A DNA stretch of 64,000 nt from CBDHHC01 sp965263345 (lineage in GTDB: Bacteria > Pseudomonadota > Alphaproteobacteria > Rhizobiales > CBDHHC01): the NCBI GenBank assembly GCA_965263345.1, contig CBDHHC010000005.1, forward strand, positions 1-64,000, given 5' to 3'. Below the pieces are notes generated by a model. It worked only from the letters and a program-made list of their open reading frames with translations, was not told the origin of the DNA and searched no databases. The translations under genes were made by a program, and so were the position numbers. Below are positions 1-10,080 of this stretch, piece by piece; positions within the stretch are counted from its first letter, which is position 1; each line of letters begins with the position of its first letter.

Positions 1-612
1 ATTGATGACTCCGAGTTTGAGAGATTAGTTGAAGTCTCACAAGAATTACAACAATTACCTCTTTATATTGATCAAACCGGTGGTATTTCCATTGCACAGC
101 TTGCCGCTCGAGCGAGAAAGCTGAAACGTCAAAATGGTTTAGGACTTATTATTGTTGACTATCTACAATTGTTGACGGGATCTTCAAAACGTGCTTCAGA
201 AGGTCGTGTACAAGAGATTACGGAAATTACAACAGGGTTGAAAGCTTTGGCGAAGGAACTTGCCGTTCCAATCATAGCACTGTCTCAGCTCTCTCGTCAG
301 GTGGAGGCTCGTGATGATAAGCGCCCTCAACTTGCTGACCTTCGTGAATCAGGATCTATTGAGCAGGACGCCGATGTTGTTATGTTTGTATTCCGCGAAG
401 AATATTATGTACAAAAAAATATGCCACGTGAGAATACACCTGAATTTGATCAATGGCAGCAGGAAATGGACCGGGTACATGGTATGGCTGAGGCAATTAT
501 TGCTAAGCAACGCCATGGCCCAACTGGCACAGTGAAACTTAAGTTTGATGCAAATGTAACTCGCTTTTCGAACTATATTGCCGATACTCATTTGCCTGAA
601 CATATGGAGTAG
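1..612 (+). CDS. dnaB: Replicative DNA helicase DnaB, C-terminal part (5' end outside window)
   Basis: The reading frame is open from base 1, so the gene starts upstream of the window. The last 203 residues are RecA-like helicase core. Visible are the Walker B-type stretch IIVDYLQLL, the ALSQLSR segment, and the nucleotide-sensing ADLRESGSIEQDADVVMFV motif followed by REEYY. DnaB is the hexameric helicase that unwinds DNA at the replication fork. The stop lies 4 bases before the alanine racemase start, so the two are probably co-transcribed. The order dnaB-alr-radA is common in alphaproteobacteria. Nothing looks damaged. The identification is secure from family knowledge; the missing N-terminus cannot be judged. 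Confidence 0.95.
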   Translation: MDDSEFERLVEVSQELQQLPLYIDQTGGISIAQLAARARKLKRQNGLGLIIVDYLQLLTGSSKRASEGRVQEITEITTGLKALAKELAVPIIALSQLSRQVEARDDKRPQLADLRESGSIEQDADVVMFVFREEYYVQKNMPRENTPEFDQWQQEMDRVHGMAEAIIAKQRHGPTGTVKLKFDANVTRFSNYIADTHLPEHME

Positions 613-615
613 TAT

Positions 616-1770
616 ATGCAAAAACCGCCCAGTCACTCAAATTCTGAGGCGGCTTGCTCATGTTCGGCTCAAGCTCCAGCGATATTGAAAATTGATCTTA
701 CAGCATTAGCTAACAACTATTTAAAGCTTAAAAGCTTAAGCAAAACCTCAGAGTGTGCAGCAGTTGTTAAAGCTAATGCTTATGGTCTTGGCATAGAATG
801 CGTTGTGCCAAAGTTATTTGGACTGGGATGTAAAACTTTTTTTGTTGCTCATCTTGATGAAGCAATCAAGATACGCAATCTTAATACCTTAGCTGAGATT
901 TTTGTTCTTAATGGTTTGTTCCCTGGAACTTCGAAAACATTTGTAGATTATAATATTTATCCTGTCTTAAATTCTGCTTCTGAAATTACTGAATGGGCAA
1001 GTTATTGTAAAGCGCACTCTCCTCGTTCAACAAAAGCTGCCATTCAAGTTGATACAGGTATGAACCGCCTTGGAATAAAGTTTGATTGCTTTAATGAACT
1101 CTTGGAAGAAAATTATTTTAATCATTTTGAACTAACCTTATTGATGAGTCATCTTGCTTGTGCGGATACTCCTCAACACCCTATGAATAGCCAACAATTA
1201 TCAAGCTTTTTAAATTTTAAAAAACTACTGCCTGATGTTTTATGCAGCCTTAGTAACTCTGCCGGAATATTTTTAGGGCATGACTATCACTTTGATGTCG
1301 TTAGGCCAGGCATTGCTTTATATGGGGCAAATCCGCTAACCGGTGTAACAAATAGTATGCAATCTGTTGTGACACTAAATGCTAGAATTGTCCAAATTCA
1401 TGATGTTTTTGGAGATGAATTTGTTGGTTATGGCGCGACGTATCATCTGAAAGAAACAAAAAGAATTGCCACGGTCTCTATAGGTTATGCCGACGGTTTA
1501 TTTCGACATCTTGGCTCAAGTGAGCAAAAGCCAAAAGGTTGTCTTTTTGTCAATGGATATAAAACATCAATCATCGGTCGTATTTCAATGGACCTTATAA
1601 CAATTGATATTTCTGAAATTCCCATATCTGAAGTTGCACGTGGGGATTTTGTTGAAATCATTGGCTCTCATATTAAAGTTGATGATCTTGCGGAGCAGGC
1701 AGGAACAATCGGATATGAAATTTTAACAAGCCTTAGTTCTCGCTATCAAAGACACTATATTGACTCTTAA
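616..1770 (+). CDS. alr: Alanine racemase (PLP-dependent)
   Basis: This 384-residue protein has full family length. The PLP-binding lysine sits in AAVVKANAYGLG (Lys52), and the second catalytic site, GYGATY, carries the expected tyrosine near residue 272. The enzyme interconverts L- and D-alanine and so supplies D-alanine for peptidoglycan. It follows dnaB by 3 bases and precedes radA by about 27, which suggests one transcript. The first ~20 residues are rich in Ser, Ala and Cys and precede the conserved core, so a slightly later start is possible. Function is inferred from family membership and the catalytic motifs. Confidence 0.95.
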   Translation: MQKPPSHSNSEAACSCSAQAPAILKIDLTALANNYLKLKSLSKTSECAAVVKANAYGLGIECVVPKLFGLGCKTFFVAHLDEAIKIRNLNTLAEIFVLNGLFPGTSKTFVDYNIYPVLNSASEITEWASYCKAHSPRSTKAAIQVDTGMNRLGIKFDCFNELLEENYFNHFELTLLMSHLACADTPQHPMNSQQLSSFLNFKKLLPDVLCSLSNSAGIFLGHDYHFDVVRPGIALYGANPLTGVTNSMQSVVTLNARIVQIHDVFGDEFVGYGATYHLKETKRIATVSIGYADGLFRHLGSSEQKPKGCLFVNGYKTSIIGRISMDLITIDISEIPISEVARGDFVEIIGSHIKVDDLAEQAGTIGYEILTSLSSRYQRHYIDS

Positions 1771-1797
1771 TCGAATAATAAGAAACCTTGGAAAAAT

Positions 1798-3168
1798 ATG
1801 GCAAAACCATCAAAAACTTTTATATGTCAAAACTGCGGTGCAGTCAGCTCTCGATGGGTTGGAAAATGCAATTCTTGTGGTGAATGGGATAGTTTTGTAG
1901 AGGAAATATCTACCTCAAGCGGCATTGCTTCAGGGCCAAAATCTGATCATTCTCAGGGAAATATTATTCAACTTGAAGACCTTAAGGGCACAGTGGAAGA
2001 CGCTCCAAGGATTGCTTCTGGTCTTGAAGAATTTGACCGTGTTACAGGCGGAGGACTCGTGCCTGGTTCTGCTTTGCTTGTTGGTGGAGACCCTGGTATT
2101 GGTAAATCAACTCTTTTATTACAACTGGCTGCAAAACTTGCCGACTCCGGTCACGGGGTTATTTATTTCTCTGGCGAGGAAGCAACCGCGCAAGTCCGTT
2201 TGCGAGCAGAACGCTTAAAAGTTTCAAACTCAAATGTTAAACTTGCTGCTGAGACTAACCTTTCAAATATACTTTCAACTTTAGAAAACGGTCCTGCTCC
2301 TGACCTTATTATTATTGATTCTATACAGACACTCTGGACTGATTTACTGGAAGCTGCGCCTGGAACAGTTTCTCAAGTCCGATCGTGTGCTCAAGCCCTT
2401 ATTAGAATCGCAAAAAAACATCAAACAACACTTATTATGATTGGTCATGTTACTAAGGATGGCAATATTGCTGGTCCTAAAGTCGTTGAGCATATGGTTG
2501 ATGCCGTTTTATATTTTGAGGGGGATAAGGGATATAATTTTAGACTGATTCGATCTATGAAGAATAGATTTGGAGCGACTGATGAAATTGGTGTTTTTGA
2601 AATGGGTGATGAAGGCTTAGCCCAAGTCTCGAACCCTTCAGAACTTTTTTTAGGTGAACGTGAAGATAATACTGTTGGTTCTGTGGTGTTTGCTGGAATG
2701 GAAGGTACACGCCCTATTCTGGTTGAAATCCAGGCGCTTGTCGCTCCAACAAACCTTGGAACACCTAGACGTGCAGTTGTTGGTTGGGACAGTAACCGAC
2801 TTGCAATGATTTTAGCTGTTCTTGACGCACATTGTAATATGAAATTCGGGTCTCATGATGTTTACCTTAATGTTGCTGGCGGCTTAAGAATTACAGACCC
2901 GGCAGCCGATTTAGCCGTAGCCTCTGCTTTAATTTCATCAATTGCAAATATTGCTATCGCTGCGAATGGTGTTTATTTCGGGGAAGTCAGCTTATCTGGA
3001 GCTTTAAGATCTGTTAGTCAAATGCCGGCCCGCCTCAAGGAGGCGAAAAAGCTTGGCTTCGTAAATGCCACTATACCATCTCAAGGAAAAATTGAGAAAT
3101 TACCAAAGTCCTTATCTGTTGCCCGAGTTACACGCATCACAGATTTAACACGCATTATCTTAAACTAA
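1798..3168 (+). CDS. radA: DNA repair protein RadA
   Basis: At 456 residues this is normal RadA length. It opens with a four-cysteine zinc finger (C10-x2-C13 and C24-x2-C27). A RecA-like ATPase follows with Walker A GGDPGIGKS at residues 96-104, then the RadA-specific KNRFG motif in MKNRFGATDEIG and a Lon-protease-like C-terminal domain. RadA helps branch migration and processing of recombination intermediates. The start ATG is the only one that keeps the zinc finger intact. About 260 bases without a gene separate it from cvpA. Nothing unusual is seen. Confidence 0.96.
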   Translation: MAKPSKTFICQNCGAVSSRWVGKCNSCGEWDSFVEEISTSSGIASGPKSDHSQGNIIQLEDLKGTVEDAPRIASGLEEFDRVTGGGLVPGSALLVGGDPGIGKSTLLLQLAAKLADSGHGVIYFSGEEATAQVRLRAERLKVSNSNVKLAAETNLSNILSTLENGPAPDLIIIDSIQTLWTDLLEAAPGTVSQVRSCAQALIRIAKKHQTTLIMIGHVTKDGNIAGPKVVEHMVDAVLYFEGDKGYNFRLIRSMKNRFGATDEIGVFEMGDEGLAQVSNPSELFLGEREDNTVGSVVFAGMEGTRPILVEIQALVAPTNLGTPRRAVVGWDSNRLAMILAVLDAHCNMKFGSHDVYLNVAGGLRITDPAADLAVASALISSIANIAIAANGVYFGEVSLSGALRSVSQMPARLKEAKKLGFVNATIPSQGKIEKLPKSLSVARVTRITDLTRIILN

Positions 3169-3428
3169 CCTCTAAACGCTAACTAATATGGATTTTAGAA
3201 TAAAAAAGAAATATACTTAGAACTTAAAAATAAATCGCTTGGATGCTAAAAAGCACAAATATGTTCTTATTTTTGAAATATTCTGTGCTATTGCTCTACA
3301 ACAATGGAGAAAATAGCCATATTAGGTAGTTTACTTTCAAATTTATATGATAGTTTCCTGGTCAAAAGGCTATATTTATCAGTATATCTTAATATTCAGA
3401 TCGATTAAAAACGAAAAAGAACACGCGG

Positions 3429-4097
3429 ATGTTTTCAATACTTGACATAGTTTTAGTACTTTTAATGTTTATTTCTGGCGTATTAGCAATGATACGTGGA
3501 TTTACAAGAGAGTTTCTATCTATTGCCTCTTGGGGTGCTGCCTTTGCAGTTGTGCTTGCAATCTTAAATTTATTTCCTGAAAATAGTGCGTTATTGCAAC
3601 CTTACATTGGTCATAAAGTGGCATCACAAGTTATACAGGGTGCTATTGTTTTCATAATAATTCTTATTGCTGTTCATCTCATTACAATATATATCTCAGA
3701 TAAAATACTGAATAGCAGTATTGGCGCGCTAGACCATACTCTTGGCTTTATCTTTGGTTTGGCTAGAGGTCTTGTCGCTGTTGTGCTTTTATATTTGTTT
3801 TTCAGTTTTTTAGTTACAGACAAAGTACATAACAATTGGGTCAGCAATGCCCGATCATTGCCTCTTGTCAAAGGTACCGGTGAGATGATAATTTCTTTAT
3901 TACCTCAAGACTTTGCTGATTGGGTCTCTAAAAAAGTTACTAAAAGTACCATAAATAGCTCTGAGCTTAATAGCCCTACGACTAAGTACAGAAAAGCTGG
4001 TAATTCTGACAAAAATCGTGGGTACCAGGCAAATGTTAGACGGCGTCTAAACCAGCTCGTAGAAAGTACCGGGTCCGTACAAAATGAGAGCAATTAA
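3429..4097 (+). CDS. cvpA: CvpA family inner-membrane protein
   Basis: This 222-residue protein has four hydrophobic segments (about 4-22, 28-48, 68-90 and 100-125) and a basic, Ser/Asn-rich cytoplasmic tail. That layout, with the motif RGFTREFLSIASWG after the first segment, is typical of CvpA, named for its link to colicin V production. Its molecular role in most bacteria is unknown; envelope stress and purine-linked roles have been proposed. It lies just upstream of purF, its usual neighbour, with 23 bases between the two. Confidence in the family is high; confidence in a function is low. Confidence 0.88.
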   Translation: MFSILDIVLVLLMFISGVLAMIRGFTREFLSIASWGAAFAVVLAILNLFPENSALLQPYIGHKVASQVIQGAIVFIIILIAVHLITIYISDKILNSSIGALDHTLGFIFGLARGLVAVVLLYLFFSFLVTDKVHNNWVSNARSLPLVKGTGEMIISLLPQDFADWVSKKVTKSTINSSELNSPTTKYRKAGNSDKNRGYQANVRRRLNQLVESTGSVQNESN

Positions 4098-4120
4098 TGC
4101 TCCGCACTAGGAGATGATGT

Positions 4121-5623
4121 GTGTCCGTTGAATTAATTCAAGGAAAGACAAACCCAGGGAATAGCTCAAACATGAGTTTTTCTAAACTAGAAGACGACCG
4201 CCTTAGAGAAGAATGCGGTGTTTTTGGTATATATAATCATAAGGATGCTGCTGTTTTCACCGCCCTTGGTTTACATGCCCTCCAACATAGAGGCCAAGAA
4301 GCTGCTGGTATTGTAAGCTATGATGGCGAGCATTTTAACAATGAACGCAAGATGGGCCTTGTTGGTGATCATTTCACGAAGCAAGGTGTTATAGATCGAT
4401 TGCGTGGTAATATGGCTGTTGGACATGTTCGTTATTCAACAACAGGCGGAACGCTCCTACGAAATATTCAACCTCTTTATGCAGACTTAACATTTGGTGG
4501 ATTTGCCTTAGGGCATAATGGTAATCTAACTAACGCACTCGGCCTACGAAAAGAGCTGATAGCAGATGGAGCAATATTTCAATCCACTTCGGATACCGAA
4601 GTTTTATTGCATTTGCTTTCCCGCAGTAAAAAAGTTCGTTTCATTGAACGGTTTATAGAAGCTCTATTAAAGATAGAAGGTGCTTATGCTTTTGTCGGCT
4701 TAACCAAGAAAAAACTCATAGGTGCAAGAGACCCGCTTGGCATACGTCCTCTGGTTTTAGGAATTCTTGATGATTCTTATGTTTTGGCCTCTGAGACTTG
4801 TGCATTAGATATTATTGGTGCTAAATTTGTTCGAGAAATAGAGAATGGTGAGATTGTTATAATTTCAGAGAACGGGCTGGAAAGCCATCGTCCATTTCCT
4901 ATACGCCCTCCCCGACCATGTATTTTCGAATATATATATTTTGCGAGACCCGATTCGATTGTAGATGGACAATCTGTATATGAAATTCGCAAGAAGATGG
5001 GTGCCCAGCTTGCTAAAGAATCGCATGTAGATGCAGATGTTATTGTTCCTGTTCCTGATTCTGGGCTGCCTGCTGCCATAGGCTTTGCACAGCAATCACA
5101 AATACCTCTAGAACTTGGGATTATTAGAAATCATTATGTAGGCAGAACCTTTATTGAGCCTGAACAACGTATCCGACAACTTGGGGTAAAACTCAAACAT
5201 AGCGCTAATCAGGAAACAGTTAAAGGCAAGCGTATTATACTCATTGATGATAGCGTGGTTAGAGGAACTACCTCGGTTAAAATTGTTTCAATGATGTATG
5301 AAGCTGGTGCAAAAGAAGTCCATATGCGTATTGCCTGCCCGCCTATTAAACATTCTGATTATTACGGAATTGATACTCCTAATAAAGAAAAACTACTTGC
5401 TGCCAATTATGATATTGAGGGTATGCGGAAGTTTATGGGGGCTTCATCATTGGCCTTTTTATCGGTTGAAGGCATTTATAAAGCTATGGGGCATGCTGCA
5501 AGAGATCCAGAAACCCCACAATTCACAGACCATTGTTTTACTGGAGATTATCCAACACGCCTTAAGGACCAAGAAGGGGAGCCTCAACAAAAACAACTTT
5601 CGCTTCTTGCTGAAGCAAGTTAG
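4121..5623 (+). CDS. purF: Amidophosphoribosyltransferase PurF
   Basis: This 500-residue enzyme catalyses the first committed step of purine synthesis, making 5-phosphoribosylamine from PRPP and glutamine. A short propeptide precedes the N-terminal nucleophile Cys32 (ECGVFGIY), which should become residue 1 after processing. The glutaminase domain is followed by a phosphoribosyltransferase domain with the PRPP loop IILIDDSVVRGTTS. The chosen start is GTG at 4121, because the sequence ctaggag lies a few bases upstream and the nearby ATG codons are out of frame. It is the last gene of the conserved housekeeping run. Confidence 0.96.
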   Translation: MSVELIQGKTNPGNSSNMSFSKLEDDRLREECGVFGIYNHKDAAVFTALGLHALQHRGQEAAGIVSYDGEHFNNERKMGLVGDHFTKQGVIDRLRGNMAVGHVRYSTTGGTLLRNIQPLYADLTFGGFALGHNGNLTNALGLRKELIADGAIFQSTSDTEVLLHLLSRSKKVRFIERFIEALLKIEGAYAFVGLTKKKLIGARDPLGIRPLVLGILDDSYVLASETCALDIIGAKFVREIENGEIVIISENGLESHRPFPIRPPRPCIFEYIYFARPDSIVDGQSVYEIRKKMGAQLAKESHVDADVIVPVPDSGLPAAIGFAQQSQIPLELGIIRNHYVGRTFIEPEQRIRQLGVKLKHSANQETVKGKRIILIDDSVVRGTTSVKIVSMMYEAGAKEVHMRIACPPIKHSDYYGIDTPNKEKLLAANYDIEGMRKFMGASSLAFLSVEGIYKAMGHAARDPETPQFTDHCFTGDYPTRLKDQEGEPQQKQLSLLAEAS

Positions 5624-5737
5624 AGGCATTTTTGTCTTTCTATTTCTTATGAAAACTGTTTTTAACTTAAGTTTGCTGTCTTTATAATGAGTATTAACTC
5701 CCTATATAACAAGACTCATAACTATAGGGAGAGTTGC

Positions 5738-6865
5738 ATGAAATTACCTAACCAATTGAAATATATAATTCTGGCATCTACTGTTCTTGCATCATCATAT
5801 ACACACGCTTGGGCAACTCAAATAAATACCGCCAGTGAAAATGGGGCATATTACCAAAAATTCTGCCCTCTCCTTAAATCAGAATTGGATAAGGCGAAAT
5901 TCGATTATGAATGTGTTGAATCAGAAGGATCAATAAATAACCTAAACAATGTAGCGATAGCACCAAAGCAAATTGGTTTTTCTCAATTGGATATTTTTGC
6001 GATAGAAAATAAAATCTCTGGAGATACCCAAAAGTTTCATAAACTACGGACAGATGTTGTGCGAGAGTGCCTATTTATGGTCACTAAAAATAAAGAGCTA
6101 CAAAGTTATGGCGATGTTGCTTTGAGTGCCAGGGGGTTGAATTTTATACTTCCCCCCAAAAATAGTGGACATGCCGGAACATTCGAATTCTTACAAAAAA
6201 TTGACCCAGAAGGACTTGGGCAAGCTGTAAGTGTTGTACATGCAGAAAGTACAGATAAAGCCTTAGATGCAGTTTTGGACTCAAATGATGATAGTTTTAT
6301 AACGCTTTTTGTTCAATTCCCAGATCCTGATAATACCCGCTTTAAATCCGTTACAGAAAAATCCGGTGCTTTTATTCCAGTTATTGATCGTCTTATTCTA
6401 CGTGAAACGATTGAGGGAGAAAAAGTTTATTTTGCTGAGCAGACGCAAATTACGAATGCAAAATGGACCGAGAAAAGTAAAAATGTTGTTACAGCCTGTA
6501 CACCCATGGTGATTTTTACTGGTCATGCGAAGCATATCAAAGGGGAAACCGAACGCAAAGATCATATAGATATGATTAGAACAGTTGAACAATTACCTGT
6601 TGAGAGTTTAAGACCAAAGCAAAGCTTTTTCGCTACAATATGGAACCAGACAAAATCACTTTCAGCTACAAGTGTTGAAAAATTAATGGAGGTTTCTGAT
6701 AAAGCTCGAAATGCTACAATACCTGTAGTACAAAAAGCTAAAGAGTTGACATCTAAAACTATTGAAGCAAGTAAACCTTATCTTGATAAAGCGAAAGAAT
6801 TAGGAGAGCAATCTCTTGAAAAAGCAAAAGAAAGCGCTAAAGAGATCTTAGATCCCAAGCAATAA
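5738..6865 (+). CDS. TAXI-type periplasmic solute-binding protein with helical C-terminal tail
   Basis: The protein starts with a clear signal peptide (hydrophobic stretch, then a THAWA cleavage-like site). Its body resembles TAXI/NMT1 periplasmic binding proteins: the SENGAYYQ opening and a ligand-type two-lobe pattern. The start at 5738 is chosen because an agggaga ribosome site lies upstream; an in-frame start at 5687 would add 17 residues before the signal peptide. The last ~85 residues are unlike a binding protein: a Lys/Glu/Ala-rich amphipathic helix built of repeats such as KAKELTSKT, KAKELGEQS and KAKESAKE. No TRAP permease genes lie nearby, so it is an orphan. Its ligand is unknown, and some TAXI proteins do not act in transport. 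Confidence 0.65.
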   Translation: MKLPNQLKYIILASTVLASSYTHAWATQINTASENGAYYQKFCPLLKSELDKAKFDYECVESEGSINNLNNVAIAPKQIGFSQLDIFAIENKISGDTQKFHKLRTDVVRECLFMVTKNKELQSYGDVALSARGLNFILPPKNSGHAGTFEFLQKIDPEGLGQAVSVVHAESTDKALDAVLDSNDDSFITLFVQFPDPDNTRFKSVTEKSGAFIPVIDRLILRETIEGEKVYFAEQTQITNAKWTEKSKNVVTACTPMVIFTGHAKHIKGETERKDHIDMIRTVEQLPVESLRPKQSFFATIWNQTKSLSATSVEKLMEVSDKARNATIPVVQKAKELTSKTIEASKPYLDKAKELGEQSLEKAKESAKEILDPKQ

Positions 6866-6942
6866 GCTTTTTACAGTTCCAACCGAGCCGAAATTTAGTC
6901 ACAAAATGTTATTTAAAGGTAACTTTTGGATAAGAGTGCAAT

Positions 6943-7845
6943 ATGACTGATTTAATATGGAAACCTGACGTCTGTCTTCATCATTTTCCTTGTGATGATG
7001 GTTTTGGTTCGGCGTGGAGTGTGTGGAAAAAGTGGGGTGATGATGTCGAGTATATTGGCATCAATCATGGGGCACCCCTCCCTGACTTAACAGATAAGCA
7101 TGTTTTATTTGTTGATTATGCTCTACCAAAAAAACAAATGCAGGACCTACTCGACCAAGTAAAAACAATTGTTGTTTTAGATCACCATAAAACTGCTGAA
7201 GCTGAACTTTCTGCTTTTGCTTCTGATAAGGCTTTTGATCATACCAATATTTACCAATTTGCTCTGGAGAAATATGGAAGCGTTGATACCCCTTTCATTT
7301 TTTGTCTTTTTGACATGGATAAATCAGGGGCGCGGATGGCCTGGGAGTTTTGCTTTCCTGAAGAACAACCTCCAGAATTTATTTTATATATTGAAGATCA
7401 AGATTTGTGGCGACTAAAGTATGAATATGGTCCATGTTTCAGTCTTGCATTAAGATCATATCCTTATGAATTTGAGCAATGGAATGTGCTTTCTGTACAA
7501 GTCAAACAGCTTATACAGGAAGGCAAAGTTATTAAACGCTTTTATGATAAGAAAGTTTCTGATATTTGCTCATTGGCTTCATCTCAAATGTTTGCAGGAC
7601 ATAATGTGCTGGTCGCAAATGCACCTGGCTTTATGGCTTCAGATGTTGCTCACGCACTTCTTGAGAAAGATAGTGATATAGCATTTGCTGTTTGTTGGTA
7701 TGAAGCTGATGGTCAACGTTATTATTCGTTACGTTCTGATGATAGTCGTCAGGATGTCTCGGAGGTTGCCAAACAACTCGGCGGCGGGGGACACCGCAAT
7801 GCTTCAGGCTTTCGCAGACCGGTTACATTTCCTGACCTCACATAA
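6943..7845 (+). CDS. DHH-family phosphoesterase
   Basis: This 300-residue protein has the DHH signature in VVLDHHKTAE and an early metal-site segment HHFPCDDGFGSAW. It ends with the DHHA1-type glycine motif LGGGGHRNASGFR. Enzymes of this superfamily hydrolyse phosphodiester bonds in short RNAs, cyclic dinucleotides or polyphosphates. The length and layout fit small stand-alone DHH/DHHA1 proteins rather than RecJ (over 550 residues) or GdpP (membrane-bound). The substrate cannot be read from the sequence. It is a monocistronic gene on the plus strand. Confidence 0.8.
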   Translation: MTDLIWKPDVCLHHFPCDDGFGSAWSVWKKWGDDVEYIGINHGAPLPDLTDKHVLFVDYALPKKQMQDLLDQVKTIVVLDHHKTAEAELSAFASDKAFDHTNIYQFALEKYGSVDTPFIFCLFDMDKSGARMAWEFCFPEEQPPEFILYIEDQDLWRLKYEYGPCFSLALRSYPYEFEQWNVLSVQVKQLIQEGKVIKRFYDKKVSDICSLASSQMFAGHNVLVANAPGFMASDVAHALLEKDSDIAFAVCWYEADGQRYYSLRSDDSRQDVSEVAKQLGGGGHRNASGFRRPVTFPDLT

Positions 7846-8069
7846 AACTAATACATTAAATAATTATAATAGCTGAACGATTCCATTGCATTTTCTGCAT
7901 ATTAATAATAAAAAGTGCCCTTTGCATATATGCACTTCAGTATTTTTACGGAATTAAGCTGTCTTGTGATATATGAAAGAGTTTTTCTGATAAACTTCTA
8001 GAAAGTTTCTGATAAAAGCTTTTTTTGCCTTAGCAATTTTAAATATAATAACAATAGTATGTGGTTGAT

Positions 8070-9836
8070 ATGAGAATTCTTGGACTCGCGACAGGTTCCC
8101 ATGATTCGGGAATTGCCATAATAAACAATGGCGTACCTGAAATCATTATTGAAGAAGAGCGTCTAAATCGGGAAAAACGTACTGCAAAATTTCCCGCTCT
8201 TGCCATTGATCATGCTCTGAAAACTCTGGGCATTAAAATCACTGATATTGATGTTATTACAACTCCTTGGGACACAGCTGCTATGCGTTGGCAAACACGA
8301 TGGCATTTGCTTCGCAGGTTTCCATTGAGTCTTAATCTTGCTCGACCTAAAGCGATCGCTACCCATGGTATTGGGTTATTGTTTTCAAGGCAGGTTATCA
8401 AACATAATTTGAAGAAGCTTTATCCTGGTATAGAGCTTCCTCGTATTGTTGGGGTTGGACATCATCATTCTCATGCCTCATTTTATCATGTTTCACCATT
8501 TGATGATGCCACAGTTCTGGTTATGGATGGATATGGTGATAATTGTTCTTCAAGCGTTTACATTGGTGAAGGTGACACCTTAAAACAAGTTTGGAAAAAC
8601 CGTGTTATGGACTCTATGGGTATGGTCTACACGCTCATTTCAAATTATTTGGGTTTTGCTCAATTTGGTGACGAAGGGAAAGTGATGGGGCTTTCTGCTT
8701 ATGGCAAAGATACCTATTTAGAGCAAATGCGCGATTTGGTAGAACTCCTTCCAGATGGTCAATATAGTGTGAATATGGCCTATTTCGATTACGATAAATA
8801 TGGTTTCATCCGCCCTTTTAAACAAAAGTTCTTTGATATCTTTGGTCCAGCTAATCCTCCTAAGGCAGAACTTACTCAACGTCACATGGACATTGCCTAT
8901 GCTCTCCAAGTCATGCTTGAAGAGGTGATGTTACATGTTGTGAATTCCCTATCCCTAAAGTATCCTTCTAAAAATCTAGTACTTTCTGGCGGTGTTGCGA
9001 TGAACTGTGTTGCAACAGCCAGAATTATCAGGGAGACGTCCTATGAGCGTGTCTGGGTTCCTCCATGTGCATCGGATACTGGCGTTCCTCTTGGCAGTGC
9101 AATCTGGCACCATCATCACAATTTAGAACACCCCAGGACATTTGAAATTACTAAGGCCTATTACGGATTATCTTATTCTGATGAACAAATTGAGTGTGCT
9201 CTGAAAGAAGCAGGACTGACTTTCACAAAAATGGATTCAGCTGGTATTATTGATAAAGTTTCAGATGATCTTCAGGAGGGTCGAATTATTGCCTGGTTCC
9301 AAGGTGGATTTGAAATGGGACCGAGAGCTCTTGGCAATCGATCAATCCTTGCTGACCCGAGACGTGCTGAAATGAAAGATATTATTAATGCTCGTGTGAA
9401 ACATCGTGAAGCCTTTCGCCCATTTGCTCCAGCCGTTCTTATTGAGCATGCCTCAGAGTATTTTGAGATAGATCAGCCAGATCCCTTTATGACAATTGCC
9501 CCTAGGGTTCGTCCTGAAAAAGCAAATGAAATTCCAGCAGTTGTGCATGTTGATAATACAGCACGTTTCCAAACTGTTGAGAAAGAAGCTAATCCGCCCT
9601 ATTACAATTTAATTGAAGCGTTTGGTAAAAAAACAGGCGTACCTATTCTGCTGAACACAAGTTTTAACAAGCAGGAGCCCATTGTTGCACGACCTGAAGA
9701 AGCTATAAGCTGTTTCTTACGAACGGATATGGATGTACTCGTGCTCGGTCATTACTATATTACTGACCGAAATGAATTATCTATTAAGAAAGCCTACTCA
9801 AACTTCAAAAAACTAGAAGAAATCTTAAATAAATAA
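8070..9836 (+). CDS. Carbamoyltransferase of the NodU/CmcH/TobZ family
   Basis: This 588-residue protein has the two family domains. The N-terminal ASKHA-like (Kae1-related) domain begins RILGLATGSHDSGIAI and includes the metal-binding histidine run GVGHHHSHAS. The C-terminal YrdC-like carbamoyltransferase domain contains GGFEMGPRALGNRSILADPR. Members transfer a carbamoyl group from carbamoyl phosphate, through carbamoyl-adenylate, to a hydroxyl on a sugar or secondary metabolite. No sugar or antibiotic genes lie next to it, so the acceptor is unknown. ATG at 8070 is preferred to an in-frame GTG at 8061; neither has a strong ribosome site. The gene stands alone between two AT-rich gaps. Confidence 0.88.
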   Translation: MRILGLATGSHDSGIAIINNGVPEIIIEEERLNREKRTAKFPALAIDHALKTLGIKITDIDVITTPWDTAAMRWQTRWHLLRRFPLSLNLARPKAIATHGIGLLFSRQVIKHNLKKLYPGIELPRIVGVGHHHSHASFYHVSPFDDATVLVMDGYGDNCSSSVYIGEGDTLKQVWKNRVMDSMGMVYTLISNYLGFAQFGDEGKVMGLSAYGKDTYLEQMRDLVELLPDGQYSVNMAYFDYDKYGFIRPFKQKFFDIFGPANPPKAELTQRHMDIAYALQVMLEEVMLHVVNSLSLKYPSKNLVLSGGVAMNCVATARIIRETSYERVWVPPCASDTGVPLGSAIWHHHHNLEHPRTFEITKAYYGLSYSDEQIECALKEAGLTFTKMDSAGIIDKVSDDLQEGRIIAWFQGGFEMGPRALGNRSILADPRRAEMKDIINARVKHREAFRPFAPAVLIEHASEYFEIDQPDPFMTIAPRVRPEKANEIPAVVHVDNTARFQTVEKEANPPYYNLIEAFGKKTGVPILLNTSFNKQEPIVARPEEAISCFLRTDMDVLVLGHYYITDRNELSIKKAYSNFKKLEEILNK

Positions 9837-10080
9837 CAAAACTATACATGTCAATAATTGACAAATAATAATAATTTAGTTCTGAAAGAACAAAATTTAA
9901 ATAAACCAATTTCCATATACTTACATATACTTAATATATGCTTTTATTAGTGATAGATATACAAAAGCTCGCATTGCCTTCAATTTACTGCTAGAATCGA
10001 CTTGAGTCGCTTATCGGCGGTTGGAGGGCATTTTCAAAATAAACAAAGAAAAATCCAGAAGATGTTTGGATCATTAGATT

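Noticed and set aside
7911..7947. Possible terminator after the DHH phosphoesterase gene
   Set aside because: The stem is only six base pairs (AAGTGC/GCACTT) with a loose loop, and the T-run is short.
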